Part shown: in pieces, positions 44,860 to 57,670 of the stretch | How positions within the stretch are numbered: the stretch's first letter is position 1 | Layout of the letters: every line of letters begins with the position of its first letter | NCBI GenBank assembly: GCA_030762175.1 | Contig: CM060841.1 | Location: 10,544,501 to 10,608,500, forward strand | DNA from: Metallyticus violacea | Taxonomy: Eukaryota; Arthropoda; Insecta; Mantodea; Metallyticidae | DNA: 64,000 bases | Direction of reading: 5' to 3' | Notes under the pieces: model-generated | The model's database searches: none | Told to the model about the DNA's origin: nothing | Seen by the model: the letters and a program-made list of their open reading frames with translations, nothing else | Program-made: the position numbers and the translations under genes

Positions 44860-46315
44860 TGAAAATAATTTACAAATTCAGTCTGTACATCACAGAAATT
44901 GGTTACTGCCAGTGTCATTTAGTATAAAAACTAAACAAATGTGTGTGTGTATCCAAAATACGAGCAACATAAGCGCAAATGTCTTACATTTTTATTTTTT
45001 GTCACTTTATTTCGATCATTAAAAACTCAATAAGTAACGAAACAAATGAAATCAGACATCGCATCAAATCGCCTACTAAACTTAATAAAAATGCGGTGAA
45101 TTTAAATTAAATATTCAATATTTACATTCTGAAATGCAGAGTTCTCATTTTGCATTCTGTAACTTTTTTTTTTTCAATGCAGATTCTGCTGCAATCCATT
45201 ATGGTAACTGTTGCAGCTTAAGTGCACATTCAGTTACATAAATTTATGTATGAATTAAATTAAAAGAGCGTGCATTTTATCCTACAAAATGAAACCGGTG
45301 GGTGATCTAACATACATAAATTAAACATTACAATTCTTTAATAAATTTATAGTTTATACACATCGAAAGATGCATATTTATTTTTCATGTTTTAATAGCG
45401 ATAAACCAAAGATATGCAAAAACTATTATTTTCCTATAATTGTATTAGTTTGTTTTATGTTTCTTAAAGCCAGGTTTTTAGAAGTCTATTTAGTGACGCA
45501 CATTGAAAGATTAGTATTTTTGTCATTATTGCTAAAACAATTAATTGCTAATGTAGTAATGGCATCTTCTTTCTAACATCACAAAGTTAAAAGGCCACTA
45601 TTTTTAACTGCGACCAGGGATACGTACACTGTAATTATATTAAAAAATATCTCTGCATCTACAATTTTCCGGCTGTTGACGATATTCGCGCAGACACAAC
45701 GAGCAATTCTGATAGTTTAATTTGCTTTACTAATTTTACAACCGTTGACTGCTGCAAATTCTTTAACATAATGAAAGTAATCATGGATCGGAAATAATTG
45801 CTGGCGATTTAAACGAGCTGGCAGCACAAGATCTATAGCGCAAAATGTGGAAAAAAGAAAGGGGGGGAAGCACAGAATGCTAACTGTAATATCCAGGAGT
45901 CAACCATTTCACGCTGCTTGTGAGTGCACGTTTTCGGTATTAGGAAAGAAAGCAATAAGTTTGTACTTCTTCCCAAACCTGACTGTACCCGTACCCACTG
46001 AAGCATATGACAAAAACCAAACTATTTCTTCCCGTTTCTCTAATACTAAACTTGCAACCAACATTCCAAGTGCAGATAATCTCACAAGAATTATAATTAT
46101 ACTACAACCATAATTACTCGCAAAATGGTTGATTCTTTGTTGAAAATCTAACTCTCTCGTTTACCTACTAGCCAACAGAAATTTAAAAGTTATATCCGCA
46201 AAATCTGGGTTAAGCAATTCAATGACAATTAAAAAATAATAAACAAGAAAATGCTTACAGAATGATTTCACATGGTAGTCAAGGAAGACAGCTGTTTATA
46301 ACTACCTTACGGGGC
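44860..46315. other. AT-rich sequence without recognised gene
   Basis: Frames of up to 88 codons (45847-46113, +) show no recognised motif. No repeat family member was identified. Confidence 0.45.
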
Positions 46316-46320
46316 TGGCA

Positions 46321-46554
46321 CGTTTTCACTACTTAGGCATCACAGGCGGTGGACGCTGGTGACATATGAATTAAAATACAAGTTGTAAAAGGAGTTTTAT
46401 TTAAGGGGAAGCGTTCCAGGCTTATCTCCAGGTACTTCCCCGGCATTTGCCAATGGTGAAGACTGAGGAAAACGTGGAAAAACCTGTCAGGGAGGAAGGT
46501 CCTGGAGGGAGTTGAACCCCAAACCTCCCATTCACTCGTCCGTGCCTTAATGAC
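46321..46554 (-). mobile_element. SINE family B copy 7 (minus), 5'-truncated
   Basis: Reverse copy with CATCACAGGCGGTGGACGCT, GCGTTCCAGGCTTATCTCCA, CCCCGGCATTTGCCAATGG and the box B reverse GTTGAACCCC. It stops at CGTGCCTTAATGAC, so box A and the first ~20 bases are missing. Substitutions indicate an older copy. Confidence 0.85.
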
Positions 46555-47019
46555 AGAAGATCTACAAAAGATTGATATTAAAATTTATTAGTATTTCTTA
46601 AAATAAATTAGAAATGCATGCTTCCCACACTAGGCATCATTATAAATAGCATCTGAAGCAAATCCACCACAGAACTTTGTACAATTACAACATTGCATGT
46701 ACCTAAACGAAATTAAATTGCAAACGGACATTTAGTTGATAGGTTATAAACGCCTTGCCATTTTTATTCGCTGTGAAGCTGTGAGTAGAAGTAATAGGCT
46801 CCAGGCAATTCTACGGCTAACGGTTTAATCTAAGTAGTACAGAAGTCCATCTCATAGTCTAAAATTAATCTAGCAGAAACTTTAAAACGCGGGTCTCTGT
46901 CATATATCGTGCCATCATTTCCCTACACAATCGGCGTTTATATACAGCAGTGGAAGCCGGCATGCCTTCAGTGGACCCGTGATTCCTGTATGAATCGATT
47001 TAAAAGTTCCCCCGACTCA

Positions 47020-47690
47020 GGCAATTGAGCTTACTCATTCGTGTTGATTACGCCAACTGTTTCAGTTGCATTTATGCACTAGGAAGTTCGTGTTACACCT
47101 TATTCTTGTATCTCTGTATTGTGGAGTATGCCGAGGGGAAAATATATGCTACAATAAACAACATTTATTTACGATTATTATGTGCAAAAGAAATTATACA
47201 AGAACTGTAGGAGAGAGTTCCGTTCTAAATTTCCAAGAGTAATCTCTCCATCGGAAAGTGCATATTTCAGATTAGTGAACAAAGTTCGAATCTTAGGCTT
47301 TTCATTCACAAGAAGACGACATCAAAAACTGAATTAAGAGATGAGAAGCTTTATGATATAAACTATCGATTAGAAACCTCTCAAAAATATTAAACACGAT
47401 TAGCCCAGCAAGTTGGCGTATCTGTCGACAGTGCGTATAAAACCACTCAGTTACTGCATCTTCATTCATATAAAATTACTGCTTTACTTGAAATAAAACT
47501 TGTGGAGGCGCTGAAACAAAATATCCGAGATGCAGCTTACAATATTAGGGAGGATGAATTGAGGCAAATGCCTGAAAACCTTTTAAAGAGGATTCAAGAT
47601 GTCTCGCTGCGGAGTGCAGGCATTTCGAACATCTATTATAATGGTGAATACATCGAATTTGGGTGGCGGCACTGACCGCGCGCCGAGCGT
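47020..47690 (+). pseudogene. DDE transposon with DUF4817-type N-terminus, middle deleted
   Basis: Blocks in order on the plus strand: YLRLLCAKEIIQEL (about 47170-47206), SESAYFRLVNKVRI-type text, NYRLETSQKY and LAQQVGVSVDSAYKTTQLL (near 47400-47460). The last is a helix-turn-helix of insect Tc1/IS630-like enzymes, followed by LHLHSYKITALLEIKLVE. The sequence then jumps to LKQNIRDAAYNIREDELRQM and SNIYYNGEYIEF, the final part. The catalytic core between them is absent, so this is an internally deleted copy like the one at 25104. Confidence 0.7.
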
Positions 47691-47754
47691 AGTTATTGTG
47701 TTCACTTGACCACCCAGACAAACACATATGCCAAAGTCCAAACTTTAGCAACGG

Positions 47755-48037
47755 TTGATTGTTGATTTGCTTTATTTACGGACGCTCTTAAACATCTCAG
47801 GTCATCAGCGTCCCATTCAATTCAGGGCGGGAAACGGCCGACAAATTTTGCTCAGAGGTCTCTTCTTTCAGGCTTGAGGTTCTTTTTCGTGCCGTAAATG
47901 CACGACACGGGACCCACGGCTTTACTTCCCTTCCGAAGGAAGCCATACTTAGGATTTTTACGCCCCCCCCCAAAAAATCCATCGATCCTGGCCGGGTTTG
48001 AACCTGCGATCTTGGGTGTAGACGGCAAGTATGGTTA
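47755..48037 (-). mobile_element. SINE family A copy 8, 5'-truncated, 11-bp target duplication
   Basis: Perfect TTTAGCAACGG lies at 47744-47754 and 48038-48048. The reverse copy contains the whole body and box B (GTTTGAACCTGC, mutated) but ends at ...AAGTATGGTTA, lacking the first ~25 bases with most of box A. The intact duplication shows the truncation happened at insertion and was not a later deletion. Confidence 0.93.
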
Positions 48038-49316
48038 TTTAGCAACGGAGGGCGGCTTACCTGCTAAAAACACGTTTCGAAGGAGGGAATGTCAGAAATG
48101 TAGGAGTACTAGCTTTCTCTTGTGCGGTGCACATCAACAGAGTGCGGAGGAACTTGTCGATGACCCGTTATTTTACCTTCATCCAACAGCAGTGTAGGAT
48201 TTAAGAGAAGACAAATTCCACGTGGAGTGCAATCGAATGGCAGCATATCTACGATTCGGTATTATTATGCCTTTCTTTACCCTACAGATGGTTAATGATG
48301 ACACTGCGGCAGTAATATCTGCTGATCAGAAAGAGTAGTAAAGTGACTTTTTATTGGAAGTTCAAGCAATTATTCTTTCAAATGATTTGTATTGATACGT
48401 TTCAAAGAACAAGGAGGACTAGTTTTAAATTACTTCATCTGGAACTGGTGTTACGTCTCTGTTACGAGATTCATGACTCAAGGCGGTGAAGTCCACATGA
48501 AACCTAAAAAATTCATTAATGGGATAGCATTGCGTGAAGAACGAAGGAGGTTGGCCCTATGCATTTCTTAGTCTTTTACCTCAAGTTAAGGACGATTTGA
48601 CACTCGATTCTAGCGTAATGACACAATATTCTTGAAAAGTATTAACTTCTAGTTTAAAATACCTAGTATACAATTAATATTATTTAAGAGCTGCAATATC
48701 AGTAATAAATTATTATGCATAATGACCGGTACAGTAATATTTCAACCTTTACTTTGATGGCCAAACATTAGTCTTCAAAGACGCACTAAATATGTGATAC
48801 CCGATTTACTTTATCGTAGAAGTAGATAAGAAAACCTAAACAAAACTGCGTTAACGAACTGAAAACATCTCATTATCAAGACACAAGCAGATTCGCCATA
48901 GACAAGTATAAGAGAAAGGTATGGGTTTTTATTCAAAGGAAGGCCCAATCATTGAAACAAATTGCCGTTTAATTACTGAAAGTACCTCATTCTTAAGATA
49001 AAGATAATTAAAGTTGCGGTGAATAAATTAACTAGCCCTGAAATATAACATACCTGCATGAAATACTGCACTCTACCAATGATATTATGTGATGGAGGTA
49101 GAAGACGCAGCGGTCGCCACAGTACAATTATTGGTCAAATGTAGTATGTTACACGCTACTTATAACCCAAGGTTGACTCCATCTACCAATACACGTATTC
49201 TATAATTGGAAACTGTACTATAGATTTTTACTACGAATCGTGTTTCTTACATTCAAGTCATAAGAATTACAGACCTTGGATTCAACTTGACATCTTTTTA
49301 GTTACCAACACATACA

Positions 49317-49685
49317 GGGTGCAAATAAATAAATCTACTACGCACTATGATGGGTTTAATATGATCTTTTGTTTACACACTAAAGTATCTTTGGCATTTA
49401 ACAATTCCTAGAGGATGTCTGCGTTTTAAGGGGTGTTATCGCTTTTATTTTAAAAAAGTTGCTCAAAATATCGGCCAATGACTTCGCATCTTCTATACGG
49501 CATAGTGGTGTTACATCTGATTTCTGAAAGATTTCCGGCGCTACCATTACAGTGATCGTCATAAGCTGTAGGAGATCCCGTATACCAGGCTTTGCAATGC
49601 ACTGCCAGAGAACAAACGTGCTCCGAATGCTTCCAGTAGATGCATACGTCAACTGGGAAGTACGGTTCATTTCGCATAGGTAATA
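49317..49685 (-). pseudogene. DDE transposase C-terminal fragment
   Basis: On the minus strand GIRDLLQLMTITVMVAPEIF corresponds to the helix after the third catalytic residue (usual ...LxxLxxRIxxAVxxVxxxML). In a second frame the segment ends RCEVIGRYFEQLF, matching the usual C-terminus RxxxCxxxxGxHFEHLL. The left edge lies at an ACAGGGTGCAAATAA string typical of ends of such elements. One frameshift separates the parts. Confidence 0.5.
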
Positions 49686-49826
49686 GCTAAAAACCAGGCG
49701 ACTGCATTCATTTATTTCTGCTCAAAAGCTAGCGCGGAAGCTGTTGATGGCGTCGGATGAGGACTTTCTTGAGTCTATTGTTGAAATGCAATTCATGCTA
49801 AAAGTATACTCTTCAGAAAACAAGAT

Positions 49827-50112
49827 GCCGGTTCTGGTGTAGTGGTAAACATACTTGCCTCCTAAACCCAAGGTCGCGGGTTCGAACCCGGCCAGGACCG
49901 ATGGATTTTTTCGGGGTAAAAATGCTAAGTATGGCTTCCTTCGGAAGGGAAGTAAAGCCGTGAGTCCGTGTCGTACATTTACGGCACGAAAAAGAACCTC
50001 AAGCCTGAAAGAAGAGGCCTCTGAGCAAAATTTGCTGGCCGTTTCACGCCCTGAATTGAATGGGACGCTGATGACCTGAGAGGTTAAAGAGCGCCGTAAA
50101 TAAACCAAACCA
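49827..50112 (+). mobile_element. SINE family A copy 9 with 12-bp target duplication
   Basis: AGAAAACAAGAT at 49815-49826 and AGAAAATAAGAT at 50113-50124 (one mismatch) flank the element. The head GCCGGTTCTGGTGTAGTGG has lost three bases in the acceptor region. Box B GGTTCGAACCCGG, GACCGATGG and the body are well preserved, and the tail is AAATAAACCAAACCA. Confidence 0.93.
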
Positions 50113-50124
50113 AGAAAATAAGAT

Positions 50125-53100
50125 ACGTCATAGGAAGTAGGAAGGTACAGTTTTCTAGAGAACCGTCAAAACCATGGACACGAGAAGCGAAGGTGATGGT
50201 AGGGAGAATATAATCATGCATACCAACAGGGTATATGTTCCACTTTGGATACTAGTAACAGACTGTTCTTTCAGCTCATATGTACCGCTTCCTTATATTC
50301 TAGTATACGGTGTCTCGACGGCCGTCCAGGTAACAACCTAAAATGCCTGTTTCATGCTTACGCCGCTCGAAATTTGGAAACTTAGTGTGACCTGGGTAAT
50401 GCTTTTGTGGGAAACGTCGCTGACAGTGACGGCAAACCTCTCTTGTAGTCCCTCAAGCTCATCCGTTAATTAAAAGCATGTCGGTATAGTACGCACGTCT
50501 ACCATGTTAATTCCTTGTTGACGAACGCCACACAAATGTCAAAAGGAAGGAGACAAACTACAAACCAAAGTCTAGGTACCGTCAGGGACTGCATTTGCGA
50601 CCCGGAGTCCTACTGTGTGCTGGCCTGCAAGCGTCCTCAGCATTTCAGAGGTCTTTGCGTGTAAATAAAGCATTTCCTGAATAAAAAGATGATGAGATTG
50701 AACACTCTATCTACCACAGAGCGTTGTAACATTTTATTTTCGTCCTGTATATTCACTAGCTCTGTTTTTAAACACTAACGGTTAAATTTATCACTTGTTT
50801 AACTATCTTTTCCTTAGAAACAGCTTTTGTTTTTGACACGCAACAATTAACTTACTATCACCCATACTTAAATGTCTAATTTGCTAGCTCAAACACGTGC
50901 TTTACAAAGATAGGGCTGCATTTTATCGAATCACCTTGATAAACTGAGGTGGGGGTGATTAAATTGAATGTTTTAGTTTCCTTTTTCTTTTCATGATGGA
51001 ATTCAAACACAATGCTGTTGCCTTTTAAATTTCCATTTGAAGATAATCGCGTTATTGTGGATTAACTACATGATTTTATTGATAAGATTTTTTCCCATAT
51101 GTTTTCTCTAACAAATAACCCGAATGTATATATGTTACCACCTTTATTAAGATTAAAAATTAAGAAACTAAACCATGTTGTCTCACCGCATGGAATATTA
51201 TTACCTCCAATCTTATAACATGCACTTCTCCAATCGTGATCAAAGCGTGGGGATGCTAGCACAACTTGGAGATTCAGTTTTTAAAGGAACCTCAGTCGAA
51301 TAAATTGTACCAACTGCGGAATGAACTTGGATCCATTGAGACCCGATTTTCACATGTAAGCTTTTATCTGGGTCAGTGTTTTGTCGTAAGGTGACTATGT
51401 ACATCGCTCACTGTGCTGTCATAAAATTGTGACTATCGTTCAATGGTTCTCCAGAACGCATAAGAGGCCTTACGGGAGATTGGAAGACAAAAAAGTAAAA
51501 AGAAAATATTACTTTTCCAAGAAATTAAACTTCTCAAACAAAACTATGTACCTACTTATATACCGATACATGGCGTATCATTTCATCTGACACAACAAAT
51601 GTACAATTTAGTCGGGAAACGTTTGTAGAAAACACTTGACAGTGTTAAAGTAAAGAACACTTTCTGTTGTGTGATGGTCCATGGTTAGCTTTCGCCAGCT
51701 TCTGCGGACAGCATCAGCAGTGGTGTGAGTGGAGAGCACTGAGATCATCAAAATGTTCGCCACGAGCCATGAGTGCCTTTAAACACTTATGAATAGCTTA
51801 CTTTATTTTAATAACTTTACTTGAAAAGGAGTTGAACCGCAAATATAATCAATATTGTAATAAGGTTATCTTAACCAAAGAAATCCTCTTTCACATTTTC
51901 ATTACATGCTCCAACAGATGTTTGAAGTTGTTTTCACCTCCTTTCCACAAAATGATGTACGCAAGGACAAGCTACTTGGTGCTGCCAACACTAAAACCTG
52001 ATATAATTAAATCACGAAGCATTAGGCGCTCAGCCAGGACTGGAAGAAACACATGGCAGCTATGACATCTGCATATCCTGCTCGGTGGAAGTATATGCAT
52101 TTCATGCTTTACACAAAACCGAGAAAGGGCTGATTCTGCTTCGAGAATCCCACGACAGATTATGTGGTTCACGTAAAATTAAGAAAATCGTGAAAATAGC
52201 ATCTGTTGCAATGATTACCTTATTTGTCAAGAACGCTCAAGTTCTACATTTCGAGCATAACATTCTTAGCTTTGTCCAGAGAAGCAGTAAACTCCAGAAT
52301 GTCTACGGCACATTTAAAAAGTTTACATTCTAAGTACTCGAGCCATATTCAGCGTCGTTTCAAGTTCTCACTTCGCCTACCAGTTCAACCGCCGAAAAAG
52401 CACATAGGAAAACTGAAAAGGGTTTAGATAGTTTCTCAAATTCACTATCAGGAGAACCTGTGAACCTTCTCAGAAATTGATATATTCCGTGTCTACGCAA
52501 AATAAAAGATGCGCTTTTTACCTGGATTCACTGAAGCACAAAACAATGCTAAATACCCATTTAAGTGAATGCAAACGTCTTTAAAACACATTCAGTAAAG
52601 ATAACTATTCAAATTCATCATGTAATTAAAGAAAGGAATTGGAGAACACCACCAAATCTTATGGAGCAAAGTCTGATTTTACACTTGAAGTGAACAGTAT
52701 ACAGGGTGATTAAGAAAACACTGACAACGCTTAGTATGCTGTGCTGGACGTCAAATCATTTTTCAAGATGGGGCAAATGCATATTTTGGACGCTGTGGGA
52801 TGTCAAAGTATAAAAACGCTTCGTGGTGAAGGGAGTGCGTCCCACATTCAAGAAACCTTCACCAACTCATCTATAGCATTACATCGTGCTTTCATTTACA
52901 AAAAGGGTTCGAGTTGTCAACCTCCAGCCTGATTACAGAGCATACAACGGTAGTGCAGAAATTGGGCACACAAAGACTTGTAATTGCGTGCGAAATATTC
53001 CACACGTTGCTTGGATTCGTGCCATAAAGTCCTCTCCCTCCTTCTGCTTCAACCTAAACGTTAACAATGAAACAGTGTTGATTACTGTGTGCTGTTTGCG

Positions 53101-54220
53101 CATTCGGATTTTCTTCCGCCCACAAATGCATGTTGTGCAATTTCACGATGTCTTCTAGAGTCCTAAAACATCAGCGGTTAGAAGCAACTCAGAACGTCTC
53201 AGAATACCAGAATGTTTGCATTTGCGATGGAAACTTCTCCGTAAACTTTTGATCACGGGAGGTAAGAAAAAGGGGTAGGGAAAATCTCTTGCCCACGTCA
53301 TTATGTGCATGCACCACATGGAACGTCACCCCTCATCTGTTCGTTTCCCGGAAAGTTGGTCTTCAGTTTTATGGAAATGCTTTACATAGTTATTTTAAAA
53401 GACAAATACAGTGAAACAGTTATTTAATGGCAAAACACACACAATATTAAATGTCAGAACACTTGTAGTCATTCAATATCAAACAATATTATACAACGTT
53501 CTAAAGCATTCTCCACCAGTGGCGGTGGTGATAAAATGGTTTCATTAGTAGTAAGATACTGTTGAATGGCAGGCCGTTTGTTTCAATTGTTGAAAAAATT
53601 GCTTAATTTCGTTTTGCGTTAATTAAATGTAAAGAAAATGAAACCTATATAACACTTATGTGCATTTATTGCCTTTTTTGACAACTGGAAGAGAAATTTT
53701 AAATTAAACAACTGAGCGTACCAACTCCAAACATTAATTCGAGTCAAACCGTGATTTCTAAATATCTGATGTGAATTGGTTTTTGCAGCAACAATCGTCC
53801 CGTAGATTTCGGATTTAAATCAGTCACCTAAGTTTGTCATGAAAACAAGAAAAACGAATATTTTAAAGAGGTGCGTTACTATTTTTATTAATATTTTTCT
53901 CTATCTCTGTTATTATATGCAGTCACGCACGTATGAGTTTTAATTCTAGATATTAAGATTCTTGAAGCTGTAGTCTGCAATAGCAGTAGCACTTATAGAT
54001 GACAACTTTACAGTTTTGTAGTGTTTAGAATATGTCAACAGAATTTTGTACGTTACTTTTTTATCTTCCCTCGCAAAATGAGGATTTTCAGGATAAGTTA
54101 ACTAAAGCTAAACGAAACTTATTTTGGAACCAAAGCTCATGTGTGTTTTATATTATATAATAAATCGTTGGAAGTCTCATGTGACATTAGTACAAAATTT
54201 TACGATAACCCTATAGAATG
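50125..54220. other. Four kilobases without a confirmed feature
   Basis: Several frames of 60-90 codons are present, none with a motif I recognise. A TACAGGGTGATTAAGAAAAC string near 52700 resembles the end of a DDE element, but no transposase block follows clearly. I see no SINE A, B or C copy in this stretch. Confidence 0.4.
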
Positions 54221-54249
54221 TTTTAAGATAAAACTAGCGGAGTTGGAGG

Positions 54250-54600
54250 AGAGTCAAAAAAAGGTGTATGTAAATACTCAGGAGAAAGAGTCTTGCTTCT
54301 TATGACGTTGCAAAAATATCTGCCGAGGTAGGAAAGCTCATACCATGGCGAGGTGATTATTCGTGCTTGTATAGCTATTTGCAAACGAGTACTTGGCAAG
54401 TTGGCATCTTGGGAAATCAACAAAGTACCTCTTTCGAACAACACAGTGAAACGAAGAATAATGAGATGTCTGATGACATAAAACAGGCTCTAGTTTTGAG
54501 GATCCAGACCTGCCACTTCTTTTCACTGCGAGCTGATGAAACCTCTGGTATATCAAAGCTATCGTTATGTATGGAAAGATTAAATTACGGATGATTTTAA
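54250..54600 (+). pseudogene. hAT-type transposase fragment
   Basis: Across two frames: VIIRACIAICKRVLGKLASW, then VPLSNNTVKRRIMRC (54357-54480). Then, after a shift, DDIKQALVLRIQTCHFFSLR and ADETSGISKLSL (54473-54570). This matches the start of the RNase-H-like domain of ZBED/SCAND3-related hAT enzymes (usual ...IPLSNxTVxRRIxxMSxDIxxQL...SxxFxLQxDESTDxSN...), including the first catalytic aspartate (ADET). Upstream SYDVAKISAEVGK (about 54290-54328) resembles ASYxVAxxIAKxxKPHTI. A stop and at least one frameshift make it non-functional. Confidence 0.7.
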
Positions 54601-55189
54601 AAAAAAGTCAAATTTTTAAATACTACAGCAGAGTGCATTTTAAATAAATTGAATTAGCTCTATTTTTATCAATTACTTTTACGTAGAAATTAAATGCTAT
54701 GGAAGAAACTCAAACTGTAAGATATAAAATGCCTAGATAAGAGACTATAACATATTCCTTATTTATAGAGAAGCTTTAGCTACGAAACAGATCAGACCCA
54801 TTACAAACACGTTGTTAACTTATAATTAGGTGTAAATGACTCAAATTTCAACAATGAATTAATCTCCTCAAAATTATGTTCACAAAATGGGAGGCTCTTA
54901 TATGTAGCTACTTTTGCATTGTGCTTGGCTGTCATGAGAAAAAAATATTGCAGGGATAAAAAGACTGCTAAGACTACATTGTAGTCGCTCACTACTTGCG
55001 GCTGACTCAACAGCCATGTACAGTGGTTAACTGCAGCTGTAGTAGAATTCTTTTAAAAACTGTAGTCATACTTATAAAGACCTTATACTGTATTTAAGTT
55101 CTGCTACAAGCTTGTGATAGGCACTGTACCAGATAACGCTTCCTTATACATTGTTGACTTCAACTGCAGCTAAGTGAACACGTCATGGA

Positions 55190-56130
55190 TTGAAGAGGCC
55201 AGCTGTGATAGCCCTACATACGGTCGGAAAACCGTCACCTGAGATTTTTCAGACGTTTAAGAAGCTGAACATCAGCAGGACACTTGCGTATTTCACCGCT
55301 GAGATTTTTAATGAAACTGGTACAACTGCTAACGGACCAAGATCGGGGCGTCCGTGCTCTGTGAGGATCAGCAAGTGCTGAAAACAGCGGCGGCTCGTAA
55401 ATCCAGTGCGGAAACAAACAGTGATGGTTCATGAGATGAACATTTCCAGGAGATCAATTTCCAGATTGCTCAGACAAGCCCTTGGGCTCAAGGCTTGTCG
55501 CCCAGGTACTTCCCATTTCCAACACTTAGCAACAGAGAGACCTGATATGCAAACGCCTACTTGAGCGTTACGCTAATAACCGGCACAAAGTATCCTTTTT
55601 TACAGATGAAGTTTTTTTTCACAATTGAGGAGAGCTACAACTGCCAGAATAACACGAATGTATGCCAGGACTTCTGAAGAAGCTCGTGACATGGTCAAAA
55701 GTTCCAGAAGGACTATCACCCTGCCTCAATGTGTTTTGGTGGGGAGAGAGCTATGATGGTGTCACAAAGTCGCATTTCTGACGAAAATAGGTTAACACAA
55801 CGGCCAAAATAAATTAAACAACACTCCTTGAGCCTTTGGTGAAAGACCTGAGTACCACTTTGCTCAAAAATGGGTACTGGACCTTCCAGCAAGATTCTGC
55901 ACCAGCCCACTCCACCTTGGCTTAAGAAAAATGTTCCCGGTTTTATTGCTACCAAAACTGTCTGTAAGAAAAAGATACCCCAATATTAAGTGTCTCTAGC
56001 GACCCCTGAAGTTAGCAGTGGCGGATTTCCCCTGGAGACACTGCGTGCTGCTATTGATGATTGGTCCGATAGACTTAAGTCCTGTATCAGGGCAAAGGAG
56101 ATTCATTTTGAACAATGATACGTGTAGTTA
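55190..56130 (+). pseudogene. Tc1-like transposase, frameshifted and partly deleted
   Basis: Readable in order: IALHTVGKPSPEIFQTFKKL with SRTLAYFTAEIFNETGTTAN (helix-turn-helix, 55205-55330), RSGRPCSV, MNISRRSISRLLRQALGLKA (second helix-turn-helix, about 55437-55496), FFTDE-like text near 55600, and YARTSEEARDMVKSSRRTIT (55662-55720). Then WTFQQDSAPAHSTLA, carrying the second catalytic aspartate (about 55879-55923), and finally AAIDDWSDRLKSCIRAK (near 56047-56098). The segment with the third catalytic residue, between 55925 and about 56000, is missing. Stops occur in most blocks. It is similar in plan to Tc1-like (IS630) elements of insects. Confidence 0.8.
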
Positions 56131-56394
56131 CCACAGAATACATGTGGACACAATTTATCATAGTCAAATTAAAAAAAAAAAGTTAAGTACATTGTTGCTA
56201 TTATAAAAAAAACTTTGTAACAGAACGTATGGCTAGACTAGGCAATTTCTATGTTTACCTATAGTGTCCTCACTTCCTTGACATATGTACACGTTACAAC
56301 AAAGTATTTTAAACACGATGACTGATCAAGAAAGATTGGGACTGATTATTTCCCCGTAATTTCCTTGATAGTTACCTTAGCATCAAGCATATAC

Positions 56395-56406
56395 GGGGGG
56401 GGGGGG
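56395..56406. repeat. Poly-G run
   Basis: Twelve or so consecutive G, one of several homopolymer G or C runs in the window. Confidence 0.9.
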
Positions 56407-56449
56407 AAGTGGGGTCTATAGGCGGCAGCACTATCATAACCGATGGGTG

Positions 56450-57600
56450 ATAATGCTCTGTGTTGCAGATTCTGCTTGTACGAGTTTCGCATCACAAAAT
56501 GGAGGTGACGCAAGAGGACCAGTACGGAATGACAAAATTCTCTTTAAGCTTAAAGCATACAACCTCTGAAACTTAAAGGAAACTGCAGCAAGCGTAACAT
56601 GAAGATACATTACCTCGTGCAAGTGTTTAAATTCAAAGACGGCGTTAATCAAAGTGGACCTGGTGTTTCGGTCTCTGCTGTGACAGAAGTCAACATCAAT
56701 ACAATGCTGTGATTGTTCGTAAGGGTTGGCGGATACCCAGTAACTGTTGGGAAGTTCATACGACAGCGATTTTACAATTATGCACTATTATCTCTATATG
56801 ACCCGTGTGTGTGCTCGTGGATGCCATGTCTGTTGACTCCAAAACAAAAAGTTGTGCTGTGAAGTGCTGCTGATGTACGAAATGTTTTTCTGGTGATGAG
56901 CCACGGTTGTATCAGATATTGAAGGAAAACAAGCAGCAATTGTGGAAATCGCCAATTGTCCAACATCAGAAATGCTAACGTTGTTCAACCTGAAGGGAAA
57001 TTGATAGTGATCATGTTTTCTGTCTGTGAGGGACTAATTTACAGCATGCAGTTCTCCTCCGCACTGCTGTTACAGGAGCATACTACAGATCACATTATTG
57101 GCTACACTGAGGAAGCACATGGCAAAGAAACGACCACAATTTATCGGGATGGATGACAACGCACATCGCGAATCAAGTTTTGCGTTTTTTGGCTAAATTC
57201 AATATTACAGGTGTACCATATCCACCTTTTAACCCCGATCTCTAACGCTCATTTGTTCCCGTCACTAAAGGCAACTATTCGAGTTGAGAACTATAAGCAG
57301 TGCTCAAGAAATATGAAGGATTCTCAAGGATCTGACAAACAACGGCCTGCACCATTGTTCGGGACAGCAGAAAACTGTTTGAAGAAGAGATGCAGCTTAA
57401 AAACAACAAATGAAATGGAAATGTCAGATATCCCCGCACATTTCTTTTGGCGAAATGGTTATTCCGATAACCAGCTGGAAAATTTTAGATCAACACTGCA
57501 AGACATTAAACTGTCCTAGCACTGATGAGGTTGTTTCTCTTAAAGTAATTACATTTGCTCCATTTGATCATCCAGTAATTTTCGCGATATTCGTGTAAGC
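56450..57600 (+). pseudogene. Mariner transposase relic, spread over several frames
   Basis: Plus-strand words in mariner order: TEVNINTM and a degenerate helix-turn-helix (56685-56770), then CVLVDAMSVDSKTKSC (equivalent to CARWVPRxLTxxQK, about 56806-56860). Next EPRLYQILKENKQQLWKSP (about 56900-56956), the block after the first catalytic aspartate. Then GKLIVIMFSVCEGLIYSMQF (56995-57054), MAKKRPQFIGMDDNAHRESS (about 57119-57178) around the second aspartate with DNAH in place of DNARPH, and FLAKFNITGVPYPPFNPDL (57186-57242). FPSLKAT follows. The C-terminal part is weak. The last catalytic aspartate region is disrupted after NPDL. Confidence 0.75.
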
Positions 57601-57670
57601 GCTGCTCATCTACCTTAACCACATACTCCCACATTCCTTTCCATCCCTTCATTTTTGCTCAGTCAATTCT

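Noticed and set aside
47797..48045. Open frame of 82 codons on the minus strand
   Set aside because: Again SINE A body sequence with the recurring KILSMASFGREVKPWV and RPELNGTLMT words.
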